The notes below the pieces were generated by a model. The model had not been told where the DNA came from and searched no databases. It saw only the letters and a list, made by a program, of their open reading frames with translations. A program made the translations under genes and the position numbers. This document shows, piece by piece, positions 1 through 11,548 of a stretch of 64,000 nucleotides of DNA. This DNA comes from Reticulascus tulasneorum (Eukaryota > Ascomycota > Sordariomycetes > Glomerellales > Reticulascaceae), in assembly GCA_001557505.1 (NCBI GenBank), contig LSAX01000001.1:4650001-4714000 (forward strand). The letters run 5' to 3'. Position 1 is the stretch's first letter; each line of letters opens with the position of its first letter.

Positions 1-3000
1 TCTCTGACTCCGTCGCTCGTCCCTTTTTTTTTCTTTCCTTTCTCACTTTCGCACCCTCCCCTAACGCATTCACTCACTCACACCACTTCCTCCTCTCTCC
101 ACCCTCTTCCTCCTCTCTCCCAATCCACATTTCATCGACAACCCGGTCTCTCTTCTTTCCTCTCCTCCCTCCTCTCTTCTCCACGTCTCTTTCTTCCTCT
201 TTCTTGCTGCACCTCAGGTTGTGTCTTGTCTGCTCTCTATCTCTCTCTCTCTCGTCTCGTCTCTCTGCTATTGCGCGCGTTGAGCTGCGAGTTTGCAAAA
301 CACAGAAGCATTGGATCCTTTTCTTGCGGATTGTTCGTTTGCGTTACAAAGTCCCTGCCGCCTGCTTGCCCCGTTACGCTACCTTACGCTACGTACCTCC
401 CAGCCAAATCATCTCCGAGGGAAGCTCGACACCCTAAAACTCTGCACCCGTCGTCATTTGCTCCCCTACCGATTTCTTCCTCCGCGAAAAAAAAAAAAAT
501 CCTTTGCAATAATTCAACCCCCCTCCACTTGCCCCTCTACGACCTACACGAATTTCATCTCCTCGATTGAGTTTGGAAGAGTGTTTTAGCTGGCGCCCAA
601 AAGTAAGTCTCAATTTCTTTCTGTTGTTCTCTTTGCCCGCATGCCCGCGGGGGGGATCTTGGCTCGGATTCGATGGCAGCCTCGTTTCTCGGTTTGCTCG
701 GCTACCCCTCCATGACGGAACAAGCGCTTTTGGGAACCTCGAGACGGATGATGGACACCTGGATTAGCCTTGCTGGATAACTTCGAATATCGAATGGATC
801 GCTCTTTTAGGTTGGGCTGAGGTCAACCCCTCTATGCATCGTGGATCATCCTGGGGCGCACGCGGATCGTCGATCATTTCCATCGCTGCCGAAGACCGAA
901 ACTGTTGCGGTCGCGCACCAGCTCCGTCAAACTTGAATCACTGCGACGACGACACGGCTGTCCAAACGATGGCCATTTCCCTAAATCCAATCCATTGCCG
1001 TGCACACCCGTATCGAAACATGCGACAAAAACCCTCTTTGCGCATTTTGTCGCAGTATTCCTGGCACCTCCCTCACGTCACTTCTAATCGCGCGCCCCAC
1101 CTTGGACCGCGCCGAAGTCCAAGACGTCGAATTCCAAGACAACCTCTTGACTCTGTGTGATCGAGAGGGGATCGGAAACTGAGAGGCTTGGCCATAAGTT
1201 ATGACAATCTAGGGGCGGGGTGATTTGTAAGAGCCTGGGACTTTTGGAAGTGGGGAATTGAAGGATTGGAACGCTCTTTTCTTCCTCGAGTCGCACTTTG
1301 GCCAACACACTCCCGGTATCGTGGTGGCTTCGAACGCGTCAATCGCCGACTGCCCCCAAATTGTCGCGACCCGCTCCTGATAGACCTCAATATTGCTGGA
1401 CGATCCACTGCAGTTTCTGGGCCATCTTGTCGCATAGTACTGGTTGGATTTAGGAATCGAGGCTCTTCCCAACTGCATCCCTGCTCATGGGCTGCATCGA
1501 CTAGGCCTCCGTGAGCTGGAGCAGCAATCTTGTTTCTTGGTGGTACACAAACCTTCTGCAGTCATTTCCCTGCCCCGACTCACAGGCTAGGTGGTTTGGT
1601 GGGTCGAGACACTCCCAACCAGCTATCACGTTCCGAAATCAATATTACTCGCGCTCGATCAACCACTCTGTGTTTAAGCCGTTATACCTCTACAACCATA
1701 ACTCTGGCTCTTCTCTTCGCGTTTGCCGCCTGTCCAGCAAAGACTTGTCTCTTCGCTCGAGATGTAACATTGTTGGTATTGGGATCAACCAAGGCTACCG
1801 GGAGAACATCCTCTTCCGGAACGGAGAATGAGCCTGATTGCGCCGTACAGGGGACGAGGGCAAGAAAGAGAGGGATATCGCTTCCTAGGAACATCATTCT
1901 TCGGTTGATTCAGACGACGCCTACCGCGCAGCGCTGCATCTGTAGACCACAAGATCGCCGATCTCGAGGAAACTCCCGTTGATGCCCGGTTAAGTTGTCC
2001 TCAAGAGCCCTGGTGACCAGTTAGCCTCTTGGGAATGACATTGTTTTCAGGCCTTGGACGGGATTCAAGTTCTCTCAGTGTTCTTTGGTCGCCCGCGACT
2101 CGACTCCCTTCAGCCTTTCAGTTGCCGCTTGAGCTCGATGTCGACTCTGAACCGGCGAAGATCTGGACACTACTTCGTAACATCTACTGGCGACTTTCAT
2201 CATGGCCAATCTGGAGCTTTCAAATTCGGTCGTGGGTTTTTGCTAATCTCTTCTCGCCAGGTTCCAATCATTTCGGGAAAGGTTTCCAACATTCGACCCA
2301 TCTTCATTGGACATTCGGTGAAACGTAACCTTCTACTACGGCCACTATTGCTTTTCCATGAGCCGGCGCAAGTCTTGAGGTCCAAAAGTCGAATTACGCA
2401 GCATTCTTGGGGGCTTGTTCTTCTCATTCTACCGAACGCGCTCTGGCCACGGATATCCGGAAACATTTCCCTGTTTAATTCCAACGGGCGTGCCGGAGTC
2501 AGCTAGAAATTAGGACATAACGACTGCTTTTCGGAGTCTCGGTTTTTGGGTCTGGATACAGGTGGTTGTGTTCGATTCATCAAGCCCAGTTCCCCGTTTG
2601 TTTCGACAGGTCGCATATCGGACGATTAGAATTGTTGTCACGGTACGTTCTTATTTTTCATGATCTCTCGGTTTTTGGTTTCCATGGGCTAGTTTCTTTG
2701 GCCTTGGGCGTGGCCTTCACCTTTCTGCACTACCCTACAACACTTTGGACCCTTGTCTGCAGTAAGGGTATCTGGCAACGGATGAAGATGCTTCTCTGTC
2801 TGGCTGAAGATTTCTCCAAGATTTCTCCAAGTGCTGGTTGTTGTCACGAATTCTTGGTTAAAACACCCCCCTCCTTGCGTCCCTGGTTGGGGACTTGCCC
2901 GCACAAGCTCATTGATCGGACCTGCAGCCTGCACTCTCTTGTTCAGTAAACTAACATATACAATCTAGAAACTCGAGTAACGAACTATTGGACTTCGGTA

Positions 3001-4523
3001 AGTGCTACAGTTTTAATGCCCTCCACACCTGAAGCCAGACCCTGCCGAACAAGCTGTGTCGCTTGGCCGGACAATGCTCACTTACTTGAAGCCTAAAGTC
3101 TCAAGTCTTTGAATTTGTCGCCAGGTGTGGTTTGTTGACTCTTGCTAATAAGCAAACTCAGTCTAAAACTTTTGCCGATAACATCTGCAACTGAGTAAGC
3201 CCACCTTTCCAAGTGTCCTTACGTATTGCAATTTCACTGTGTATGATCCATGTTGCGAGACTCGAAGGTAGCGGGATCTTCACTCGCAATTTCCATCATC
3301 ACTCCTTCTCCTTCATCCTTGGGCAAGATTTATGGGCTATCTTGTCTGTTAAAGAGAGGGTTGTTGGATACCACGAATAACGGCGATTGTGCGACCCCAG
3401 CACCGTTGCCTGGTCTTATTCCTATCTTGAAATTTCCCAAGCTTGGTGTGGTGTGCTTGCACGATGATGCCAGTTGCTGCCCGCACAGGCGACTTTTTGC
3501 TTAATCTGTCACCTGGTCTTTGCTTCTTTGACTAACCTATTCACAGAACTTTCCTGCTCTTCTCCTACAGACAGGTACGTACCTTGACGGCTGGGTCCCA
3601 AAGCTTTCGTATCCTCGACAAATTCTCCCTTTTTACCTTCTTATCTCATACAAGTTTTCGCAGAACCTGTTTTTGCATCCTCCAAGCACTGCAAGCTTGT
3701 ATTTTTTGTAAGTCAATCCTAAACGAAGTCGCTGCTGAGTGCCGCTCTCTATTGCAATGTCGTCCTCAACCTTCTGACTATTATGCAGCAGGCGTTACCT
3801 TGAGAGCGTAACTTTTCTCTCTCTGAAGATTTGTGAGCTCGCTTGCTTGACCGGCGCTTCCCAACCGCCGTCTAATCGATCCGCAGCTTCGACGCACTAC
3901 TTTGCGTCGTTTGATTGTGAGTCAATTTGCATGTCGCTCATTAACGGCCTTCCTCCTGCCCCCCACACTCTTCCAACCCAGCGTACCTCAACGAGTACCA
4001 ACCCCATATAAGCGCACCTTCCTTCTGTGTTCTGCTTTTATCTTGTGTCTTCTGATACACCGGTGTGTTTTCGTCCGCTCTCTGGCGCAGGCGGACACAT
4101 ACCGAACAGTCTTGATCGATCTGCCCTTGCCTCTTGCTGCGATTTTGACTGTCGAGCTGGGCCCCCAATTTTCACTTCGTTTTCTCCAGACCTTTGGGCA
4201 ACTAACTCCTGTATACGTACCCCGACAATTCTCACTCATATGGCCACCTAGCCGCTCTTCACCTTCCTTTCATAATTCAAATCCTGAATCGGTACTAATT
4301 TGCATTCAATTATTTAGGTTTCGCAGGGTCTCGCTTTTTCAGTCTGACTTGCTCTTTCGACATCACCTGGAATTGCTTTTCTGAACTTTCAGTGAGTCAC
4401 CTGCTCTTTTCCGCCTCGCACTTCCCCATGGACTCTCCTTTCTCCCCTTGGTCATTCTCTTTTTTCGCATTCCTTTTCTGGTCGACTTTCTCCTATCGCG
4501 GTCTCAGCTAATTCTATGTAGAC
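1..4523 (+). promoter_or_regulatory. Long promoter/5' leader region of the RRM gene, with candidate non-coding mini-exons
   Basis: No convincing protein gene lies here; the open frames are short and none resembles a family. The first 560 bases are a strongly pyrimidine-biased tract (CT runs), as is common near fungal transcription starts. From about 2640 on, consensus donors and branch-point/acceptor pairs alternate. They delimit candidate small exons at 2969-2997, 3162-3194, 3547-3574, 3664-3707 and 3887-3916. The last leader intron would be 4392-4521 (gtgagt to tgtag), ending two bases before the start codon at 4524. An earlier donor is at 603. I infer a multi-intron 5' leader for the downstream RNA-binding protein; transcript data would be needed to confirm it. 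Confidence 0.5.
4392..4521 (+). other. Candidate 5' UTR intron abutting the start codon
   Basis: The donor gtgagt follows a pyrimidine-rich stretch, and a ctaat branch site is followed by tgtag 3' of it. The acceptor leaves only AC before the ATG at 4524. This is the best supported of the leader introns because it sits directly upstream of a recognisable coding exon. Confidence 0.6.
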
Positions 4524-6097
4524 ATGGACGGTATGAATCAGTTCGGTGGCCCTACTAAGGGTAACGGCTCTAACGGCTCAAACCCAAATGGAGACCCGTA
4601 TACTCCAGGCTCTGGCATCCCAGGATACCCCTCCTCCAATGGAAATTCCGAGATCCCACCTCAATCCATGACTCCTCAGGAAACTACTAAGAATACTCTG
4701 TGGTAAGTGTTTGTCCAGGGTGCTTCTCTTTCCGTAGCTGACCAGCTGCGATCTAAGGATGGGTGAGCTTGAGGGATGGATGGACGAAAACTTCATCAAG
4801 GGGGTGTTTGTGTCTGCAACCGGCGAACCCGTGAATGTCAAGGTCATCCGAGATAAGGCCTCGGGGTAAGTTCCTTCCGTTGCGATCGCATTTGATGTCA
4901 CCCCTTTTCTTTCATCCTGCAGTTTTGCAGTTTCTGGTGACTGACTGGGTGCTTTTCATGGTGCAGTAATGCAGGTTATTGCTTCGTCGAATTTGCATCT
5001 GCCGAAGCTGCCGGTAAGGCGTTAACCCTCAACGGCACGCCAGTCCCGAACTCCTCTCGAGTATTCAAACTCAACTGGGCTTCTGGCGGCGGAATCAATG
5101 ATCGACGGTAAGGCCAGTTCTCCAGCCCGGAGTGAACAGAGGCTGACGTTATTTAGTGACGATCGTGGCCCCGAATATTCCATCTTTGTCGGAGACCTCG
5201 GCCCTGAAGTCAATGAATACGTCCTGGTCTCACTGTTTCAGGCTCGATTCCCATCTTGCAAGTCCGCTAAAATCATGACCGATCAGATGTCAGGCCAGAG
5301 CCGCGGGTACGGTTTCGTTCGTTTCACGGATGAGCAAGACCAGCAGCGTGCTCTGGTTGAGATGCAGGGAGTGTATTGCGGTAACCGCCCGATGCGCATT
5401 AGCACTGCGACTCCTAAGAACCGGTTAGTCAAAATTTGCTGATACCTGTCCGTCGTTTGCCTAACTTAAACAGAAATCATAGTGGCCAATACGGACATCC
5501 CGGCGCACAGCAGCAGATGATGGGAGCCATGCATCCCCACCAGCAGCCCTTCTACGGAATGGCCCCTGCCGCTCAATATGGCCAGGCTTATGGTGCCGCG
5601 CCGTTCAATCCCGGTGCATCCAACCAAATGAATCAATTCACCGACCCCAACAACACTACTGTCTTCGTGGGAGGTCTGTCTGGTTACGTCACAGAAGATG
5701 AGCTTCGGAGCTTCTTTCAAGGCTTTGGTGAGATCACATATGTGAAAATTCCTCCAGGCAAGGGTTGCGGATTCGTCCAATTCGTCCATCGACATGCTGC
5801 TGAAATGGCAATTAATCAAATGCAAGGGTATCCTATTGGAAACTCGCGCGTTCGTCTGAGCTGGGGCAGAAGCCAGAACAACTCTGGCGTGGGTACTCCT
5901 TATCGTCCTGCACCGCCACCACCTCACTATTTCCAGGGTCCTCCTCCCCCGCCAGGTCCTGGTGGCTATGGGCCACATCACTTCGGTGGTCCACAAGGTC
6001 CGCCTGGTCCCCAAGGACCCCCCGGTGCTCCTCCTCAGGCAAGTTTCTTGCTCATCCAGCCCACCCTCTCTTCGGCTTGCTGACCATGACCTAGTAA
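4524..6097 (+). CDS. Triple-RRM RNA-binding protein (Csx1/Nam8/TIA-1-like)
   Basis: A six-exon model (4524-4702, 4758-4865, 4967-5107, 5157-5423, 5474-6038, 6095-6097) gives 420 residues. Three RNA recognition motifs are visible: RRM1 at about 58-140, beginning TLWMGELE and with RNP1-like GYCFVEF; RRM2 at about 148-228, with IFVGDLG and RGYGFVRF; RRM3 at about 290-362, with VFVGGLSG and CGFVQF. The N-terminus is Gly/Asn/Ser-rich and the C-terminus is a Pro/Gly/His-rich tail, as expected for this low-complexity family. Such proteins bind U-rich mRNA or act in splice-site choice and stress-dependent mRNA stability; the role here is inferred from the family. The final intron, 6039-6094, starts gcaagt (GC-AG class) and its acceptor joins CAG directly to TAA. 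If the intron is retained, the frame runs on to 6083 and adds about 15 residues. Confidence 0.93.
6039..6094 (+). other. GC-AG intron immediately before the stop codon
   Basis: The donor context CAG|gcaagt matches the usual GC-donor consensus. A ctgac branch point and the acceptor ctag follow. After splicing, the next codon is TAA, so the last coding exon contributes only the stop codon before the 3' UTR. Confidence 0.7.
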
Positions 6098-8491
6098 GGT
6101 TGCTTCATGAGCACCTCAACCTCATTGCAACGCATTCCTCACTTGAAAAAATATCAGTCGTCGAAGCAACCCTTCTCTTCGACGTGGTCTTGACTTCTCG
6201 CTAATGCACGCCCACGGATTCTTGACATTAATACAAGACATGTGGTGGTTGGAGGATCATTCATAGCACACCGACTTTCTCCTCTGTCTCTCAGTATTCG
6301 GCACATTCAGTCTCTTGGTATGACTTGGCCTAGCTTTTGAGAGAATCCATTCGACCTTCTCGACCTATCATCACGACGTCTTGGCTTGAACCTACTTCGG
6401 TCCCTCTGGGGAGCTCTAGGGCATTCTTGCTCGGTGGTCTGGTCTCTCGACAGGCTGTCTTCTGGCCTCGCTCATTATTCACGACATTCAATGCAAATGG
6501 TTCCTTCTTATGTTTTGTTGTTGCGGCTCTTTTGCTTGCTCATTCTGTTCTGCTCTTGGTCGGCGTCCTTGCACTATTGTGAATCTCCTGCGTGAATGCA
6601 TACTTGCTTTGTCTGTTTTAGTACTGCTTGTTTCTAGTCCCATTTGCTCACTAACATCCGCCTCCGTTACTGCTCGGGTTTCCTATTTCTAGGCCGCTCT
6701 TATCCAATATCAGCCAGAAATCTGTTGTTCATGATTTAGCTTCATGTGATCGCGGACTGGGGATATTTGTGTCGGGCGTTCGGCGGAGGGCGACCAAAAG
6801 TTCAACATCTACTTCCGGGGGGGGCAAAATGCTTTACATATATCGCGCTATCTCAGATGACTTTTGTCCTTCGAGTGATCTTCGCCGCGGCAACGGCATG
6901 ACACCGTTTACTAGCTCATGCTTTGGGAGTTCTTCTTGTGATTTGGTGGCAGCTCTAGCCGGCCATCTAGCCTCTAACACATCGCGTTAGACATGAGCCC
7001 GACTTTGAGCTCGCGGTTAAGCGTGGTTTTTCAACCCATGACGAAATATGTCGTCATATGTACAGCTTGGACCAGATGAGGGGCCAGATTGCTTTTAGCA
7101 ACTCATATGGCAGAGATGGAGTGGAACTCGAGGAGGGTAGGACTATTCGTGAGATGGATGATCGGCAGATGATTGCCAGTGTAGATCGCCAAGGCACGGA
7201 AGAGAATTGGAAACAAATCTGGATGACATGATGGAAAGTGTGGTAGCTTGACTTGTCACGGAGGTCACTGGTTTTCGATCGCTTATCAAAAGCATCGGGT
7301 CATATACTCTAATACGCCCGAAGAATCACCCCACTCTCGCCCGGACGTACGAATTCAATGAGTTAAGGAAAGATGACCTGTGCTATGCCTCCCATGAGTC
7401 GCCCGCCCGCCATAGGCAGCATATAGTACTGGCCTCCGGGTATCCATTGTCGTTTGCGGAGAGAAAATCCCAACGTGGTTGTCTGTCTGGGAGGCGGTGG
7501 CGTGGCGTGGCGTGGCGTGGCGTGAAGAATAACTACTGTAAGTCGAGTAAATCGGCATCAAAGTGTCCAATCTGGCTCACCTGCGCATATGCCGAATTCC
7601 AGATCATCATCCAACAACGATGCCAATCCCAGCTTCCACGCAGTGGTGAAGTGATAACCCTGTTAGGGAGAATGAAGCTGTACCTTGCACGACAATGAAC
7701 CTCGAGAGCATTTGACTGGCGTATTGACTGGTCAAGTGTTCAGTTGGAAGAGCAAAATCCAGAACTTGCCCATCAACATCAAGGTTTTGAGGTCCAAGTT
7801 TGTTACCTTTGTCGGGGTAGTTCCGGCTGAGGACCAAGGACAGTTTAGAGAATCAAAAATTACAAAGAAAGAATGTGAACTTGAAATCTCGTAATTCTAA
7901 GCTTGCCTAACAGGTCAGATTGTCCTTCGTCTGGCTGCATGTCGAGGACTTAAGTACGTTCCACATGAACGATAAATTCCTAAAAAGAAAACCATCGAAG
8001 TCGGTAAAAATCTTACAAAATCTTACGGAGCCCGACGTTCGTCAGGCTGTAGCTCCCTTTCTAGGCCGAATTTCTTCTTCTTTACTCGGTGTCTCGCCTA
8101 CATCCACAGGTCACCAAACAAGGCTGGCACTGCCACAATGGCGCTCCGCTTGCATCTACTCAAGCTCTTGTCTGGCCAATGCAACCTTTACGCGGGAATG
8201 ATGGTGTGCGCCACGGGCAGTTCATACGTTACAAAACACCGATACCGGTTCATTTGTCGCAGTTTCCCGGCGATGGCTGGGCCCCGAAGAGGTCTGCCTA
8301 TGGCAGGGCAATGCATCGCCCACTCCTACTGCGGCGGGTGCTGGAGTATAAGATATTATGGATCCCGGAGCTTCTAACTGTTAGAACCGTCATGGATTCC
8401 CGTTATTGATGTCTAGAGTTCGATTCTTTAGGTGTTTGCTACCCAGGTCCTACACTGCGACTCACCGACGTGAACGCTAGCAGCCACAACA
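6098..8491. other. Intergenic; 3' UTR and unassigned sequence
   Basis: The first part is probably 3' UTR of the RRM gene. Open frames here are short, mutually overlapping and without recognisable motifs. A short tandem array is listed separately at 7501-7524. I see no gene. Confidence 0.5.
7501..7524 (+). repeat. Pentanucleotide microsatellite (CGTGG)n
   Basis: Nearly five perfect CGTGG units follow a degenerate GGTGG unit. This is a simple slippage repeat with no coding context. Confidence 0.9.
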
Positions 8492-9847
8492 ATGCCGTCC
8501 CTAAGGCTACGGCATTGGGCAGGAAAGATCACAAACAGTACTTCCTCCGAGTTAGAAGAGATTCGTGAGTATGAGCATGCAAAATAATTATCACCAGTCT
8601 TATGCCTCTAACGCTGGACACGGACAGATGTCCAACAACGAAGGCTCCGCGCGGTGGCAGCTGCGCTGCTGCGTCTGGATCTCTGCGCCTTCGTCATAAT
8701 TACCAGTTCCAAGGGTCAGGTAGGGCAAGACATATTCGCTGAGATAGAAATACACTTCAACGAGTTATGGGATCATCATCGTCGCGGCGGTCCGCAACCG
8801 CCTGCCAAAGTTATCGAGCAGTGGATCAATACTGAGCATCTTTTTCCGCCCTCCAGCGACGCATACATACCCGGATTCTACCACTATGTGAACGAAGAGC
8901 TGTCAGAGGCCCACCACCGCGATATAATCGCCAACGCTAGCAAGAAAGCGCACATTTACTATATCCGCATGTTACGGGACCTCCGCAATCGGCTAGATGC
9001 CGAGGACTTTGTCCACAACTACCTGAAGAAAGATCTGGATCAGTCATTCCGACTCAACTTGGGCCTCCTGCACGGGGAGCGGCCCCCAGACGTTGACGAG
9101 TACCACCGCCGCATCATCCAGAATCGGAATGCGGCCAGGGAGCAGCTCAGCAGCTGCTTGGATGCCGTAGATGTCTTTTTGAAACAAGTTGCGGCTGCAC
9201 AGGAAGCTGACGCTTTGGACCGCGAGCTACTTTCCACTGTTCGAGCTGTCTCGAAGTCGCTCAGCGTGCCCTATAACAATGCTATCCGGCAGCTCCAGGA
9301 GGGCGGCAGATATCGACGGGAGCCGCTCAACTCCGACACTTACCCTTGGCTGTGAGCATCTCTCTTGACAGCAGACCTCGTCCGCAGCTAATTTATCAAA
9401 AGAGTACATCAAGAACGTGGGCCGGTGGAGCCCCTTCAAGGAGTCTTGGCCGGAGAATCTGAGGCACACATGCTCGCCATCCTGGCTGCTTGGCTTGTGT
9501 GCATCGTGGCATTCTTGCCAGCCACAGTCCAGTTTACCAGAACACCGTGTGAGCCAGGCTCGTCCGCGGATGCCGACTTCTCTGGTCTGCTCTCGCAAGC
9601 CATTCTCCAGATCCTGACTTTTCTTTTCGTGGTTCTGGGGCTCGCCTGGCCCGACGCCTTGGGTCTTCTGGTTAGGCGCAGGCCGAGTGTGACTATTTGC
9701 ATTGCCGCTATACTCATGCTGCTCTGTTCTTGGCTGGGTATTTTGCTCTATCTCGTCGTATCGGCACGTTGGGGAATAGTTGTTAGCTTTGCTAGCTCGG
9801 CCTTCGCGGCGCTGCTGCAGTTGCTATTGATTTTCAGCTCAATGTAG
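8492..9847 (+). CDS. Uncharacterised protein with C-terminal membrane segments
   Basis: Three exons (8492-8564, 8628-9351, 9403-9847) encode 413 residues. Introns are 63 and 51 nt with gtgagt/gtgagc donors. The start is the ATG at 8492, because only joining that short exon keeps the frame open upstream of 8654. Residues up to about 290 are soluble, charged and mostly helical, with Asp/Glu/Arg-rich stretches. The last 130 residues hold four hydrophobic segments, beginning MLAILAAWLVCIVAFL, ILQILTFLFVVLGLAW, VTICIAAILMLLCSWL and GIVVSFASSAFAALLQ. I do not recognise the family; fungal genomes contain many proteins with a soluble helical region followed by a membrane tail. Function is unknown. 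Confidence 0.75.
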
Positions 9848-10488
9848 CGCGAGCCGAAATACAACGGCTCTGCCGTCCTTTGTGATGATCAGCTGACTAC
9901 AATATTTCGAAGCGCACACATCGTGAGTGGGGTTCGTCGGTGTCTCACATGTCTAATGATGCTTGAGTCAATCAATTCGAATGTAGCAAAGAAGCGTGAT
10001 TGCGGGGGATCCTAGGAACAAATCGCAGAAGCTGGAGATTGGACCATGATAGCGTTGGGTGCGGTTTATCATCTTCACATTTGATGATGACATTGCTAAG
10101 GGCTCAGATTTTCGTGACGTCGACTTCGTGTAATCCACAGCTGGGGAAGGAAATCAAATCCCGAATTTGGACGCAGTGAGACGAAGGCATCTGACCACAC
10201 TTACAGGGGCCCTGGCACCCTGCCGCGATCGATAGCTGAACTGGAGGGAGCCGGTTTAATACGCAGCCCACGTTGGCCATTTTGCCATTGTAAGCAAAAG
10301 GATTTCGGGTATAGGCTTTTGGCCCAGAGTCAGCACAGATGTGGGGCCATACTTGAGAAGCACATATAAAGTTTCAAGCGTCCCGATCTGCGCAGGATCG
10401 AGAGCCCTTGATTCTGACATTACGAACGTCACTACTTTGAAGTATTGCCTCTCAACTTTGGACCAGCTCAGATGCGCGAGCCGCTAAC
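9848..10488. other. Intergenic
   Basis: No open frame or motif of note. The sequence probably holds the 3' end of the preceding gene and the promoter of the GST-kappa-like gene. Confidence 0.5.
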
Positions 10489-11548
10489 ATGAATGCGAAA
10501 ATCGATTGTTATATCGACATTTGTAAGCTTGTGGTCTTGGATTTCACTTGCTGGCCACTGACACGATTCGACGGAAGCCTCATTCTACAGCTATCTGGCA
10601 TTCTACTATCTTCTCAGCCACTCCGACTTATTAGCTTCCCATGACGTCGAAGTAGAGTTCGTACTTTCATCACTTTGTTCTCCCTGCGAGGCTAATGCAT
10701 CTCCCCGCAGATTCCACCCAGTCTTTGCCGGCGCTGTCCATCATGGTGCAGGTATGCCTAGTAGAGATGTCTCTAGCTATGCTGGCAAAAGAGCTCACTA
10801 GTACCGTAAAGATAACAAGCCTCCTTGGGTGGTCGACCGGAAGAAGCGGTATCTCGACACATATGAAACGGTCCGAGCCAAAATAGCATTTGGCAAGCCT
10901 GAGATTACTTTACCAGATGACCTATTAGAACTGCTTGACTTGGGATGGACGCAGAAGGCAAGAAAACTATGCGCCAAGAAGCCCTTGACCTACCGCTGAC
11001 TGAGGTGATTAGACACTACGAGCGCTTCTATACATCAAAGACAAGTGCTCCAAGAGCACTTACCTCACGACATTGCACTACTTTTTCCATTGCTTCTGGA
11101 CCACACCACGACGGAGGCTTCGAGACGAAACTATTTTGGAGGAAGTGTTGGCTGAAGTTCCAGTTGACTTTCATGGAGTTGGTGATTACGAGGTATCGAG
11201 AAGGTTGTTTTCGGAAGCAGAAGTCAGGGATACTATGAAGGCTCAAGTGACGGAAGAATACAAAGAGGTTCTGAGGCAGACTTCCAAGCAGCTGAACGAA
11301 CAAGGTGCATTTGGGGTACCTTGGATCATGGCTCGTACTAGCCAGGGGAAGGAGGAGCCTTTCTTTGGGAGTGACAGGTAGGCGAATCTAGTTCTGCACA
11401 GGATCAATGCTTGATGGGATTGGCTGACTTACAAGATCAAAGGTTCCAACAGCTCTTTCAATTTCTCGGCCTGCCTACTCGGGAGTTCAAACTCCTAGGC
11501 CCAGATACAAACTTCTCACTTGATTCGACGTCCAAGCCGAAGCTTTGA
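10489..11548 (+). CDS. Kappa-class GST-like / 2-hydroxychromene-2-carboxylate isomerase family oxidoreductase
   Basis: Six exons (10489-10522, 10578-10656, 10711-10751, 10812-10957, 11013-11377, 11443-11548) give 256 residues, close to the usual length of DsbA-fold kappa GSTs. The N-terminal strand IDCYIDISSFYSYLAF is the family's opening motif (normally D-x-x-SPYSYLAF). NKPPWVV and the C-terminal pair GAFGVPW and FFGSDRF are hallmark segments near the glutathione site and the DsbA-like cis-Pro. The enzymes conjugate or isomerise small electrophiles with glutathione, in mitochondria, peroxisomes or cytosol depending on the protein. No clear targeting signal is visible. The fourth intron, 10958-11012, has a GC donor (AAG|gcaaga) and a ctgac branch with acceptor attag; without it the frame does not reconnect. 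The second donor, gttcgt at 10657, is unusual. The SFYSY variant replaces Pro of SPYSY. Confidence 0.85.

Noticed and set aside
3902..4384. 160-codon + strand frame in the leader
   Set aside because: Spans a candidate splice donor and has no family resemblance; more likely leader or intron sequence.
5466..6014. 182-codon minus-strand frame across the RRM gene
   Set aside because: Antisense of the RRM3 region, with no motif of its own.
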